Positions 7,830 through 7,959 of a stretch of 7,959 bases of DNA are shown one piece after another (positions within the stretch are counted from its first letter, which is position 1; each line of letters starts with the position of its first letter). The notes under the pieces are model-generated. The model ran no database searches, was not told where the DNA came from, and was given only the letters and a program-made list of their open reading frames with translations. The DNA comes from Pseudomonadota bacterium. GTDB taxonomy: Bacteria; Myxococcota_A; Bradymonadia; UBA4248. Location of the stretch: positions 1-7,959 of the forward strand of contig WQTY01000090.1 in NCBI GenBank assembly GCA_009786045.1. Direction: 5' to 3'. The position numbers and the translations under genes were made by a program.

Positions 7830-7846
7830 AGGGGGCCGCGCCCCCT
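7830..7846. repeat. GC-rich inverted repeat
   Basis: AGGGGGC-CGC-GCCCCCT forms a 7-bp stem with a 3-nt loop. Its right arm and following bases, GCCCCCTGCG (7840-7849), are an exact direct copy of 7777-7786, which lies before the 26-bp palindrome. The left arm can therefore pair either with its own right arm or with the upstream copy, enclosing the palindrome. No T-tract follows. Confidence 0.65.
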
Positions 7847-7959
7847 GCGCCGCTATCGCACTCGCCTTATCGGCCTATCGCGGCGTCGAAATGGTGCAGA
7901 TTCCAGGAAGCAAGGAGGCGTGGAAGGGAGCGTACTTCGTACGTGACCGACCACAACGA

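Larger units (their letters stand above)
7753..7959. other. Non-coding 3' region with inverted repeats
   Basis: After the TAA stop no coding region is supported to the window end. Positions 7756-7846 hold three successive inverted repeats, annotated separately. From 7847 to 7959 I see only a short CGTAC-TTC-GTACG hairpin (7931-7943). An open frame from an ATG at 7891 runs to the window edge (starting MVQIPGSKEAWKGAYFVRDR) but has no convincing ribosome binding site. Confidence 0.6.

Noticed and set aside
7764..7946. 60-codon plus-strand open frame after the main gene
   Set aside because: It runs through the palindrome and the GC-rich inverted repeat, is Arg-rich and has no ribosome binding site, so it is most likely spurious.

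Overview
The window is filled almost entirely by one very large plus-strand gene (124-7752, 2542 codons). It has a short promoter/leader region in front and about 200 bp of non-coding, inverted-repeat-rich DNA behind. The encoded protein shows no signal peptide or membrane segment, so it is probably cytoplasmic. It has three parts. The first (about residues 1-379) is a low-complexity N-terminal region, ordered as Pro/Ala/Gly-rich, a short Arg-Gly-rich patch, a long acidic Glu/Ala/Ser-rich stretch with an embedded Gly-Phe/Gly-Leu segment, and a tandem 10-residue duplication. The second (about residues 380-2300) is an alpha-helical superhelix of degenerate tetratricopeptide repeats (TPRs). The third (about residues 2335-2490) is a C-terminal domain that I read as a degenerate, catalytically dead M48-type metallopeptidase fold.

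The organism is probably a GC-rich bacterium of the former deltaproteobacterial group (Myxococcota, Bradymonadota or a relative). This is inferred from memory of the architecture: giant cytoplasmic TPR proteins with a disordered Pro/Glu-rich head and 'GxWxxL...R...A.LYxxxLxDxxxAxxxYxxxLxxDP' super-repeats are typical there. There is no phylogenetic marker in the window, and the assignment is not secure.

Layout: 1-123 holds a good sigma70-type promoter (TTGAGC, 18 bp, TATAAT) and a GGGAG ribosome binding site. The site favours the ATG at 124 over the in-frame TTG at 118. The gene occupies 124-7752. From 7756 there are three closely spaced inverted repeats, including a perfect 26-bp palindrome. 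They look like REP/MITE-type repetitive DNA and may also end transcription. The last about 110 bp contain no gene I can support.

The gene seems to be transcribed alone, with its own promoter in front and a repeat cluster behind. No partner gene is visible, so its function can only be described as a giant scaffold or adaptor. The points most worth following are the possible pseudo-peptidase domain, the charge-segregated N-terminal region, the reversal of G/C strand bias inside a single reading frame, and the 3' repeat cluster.
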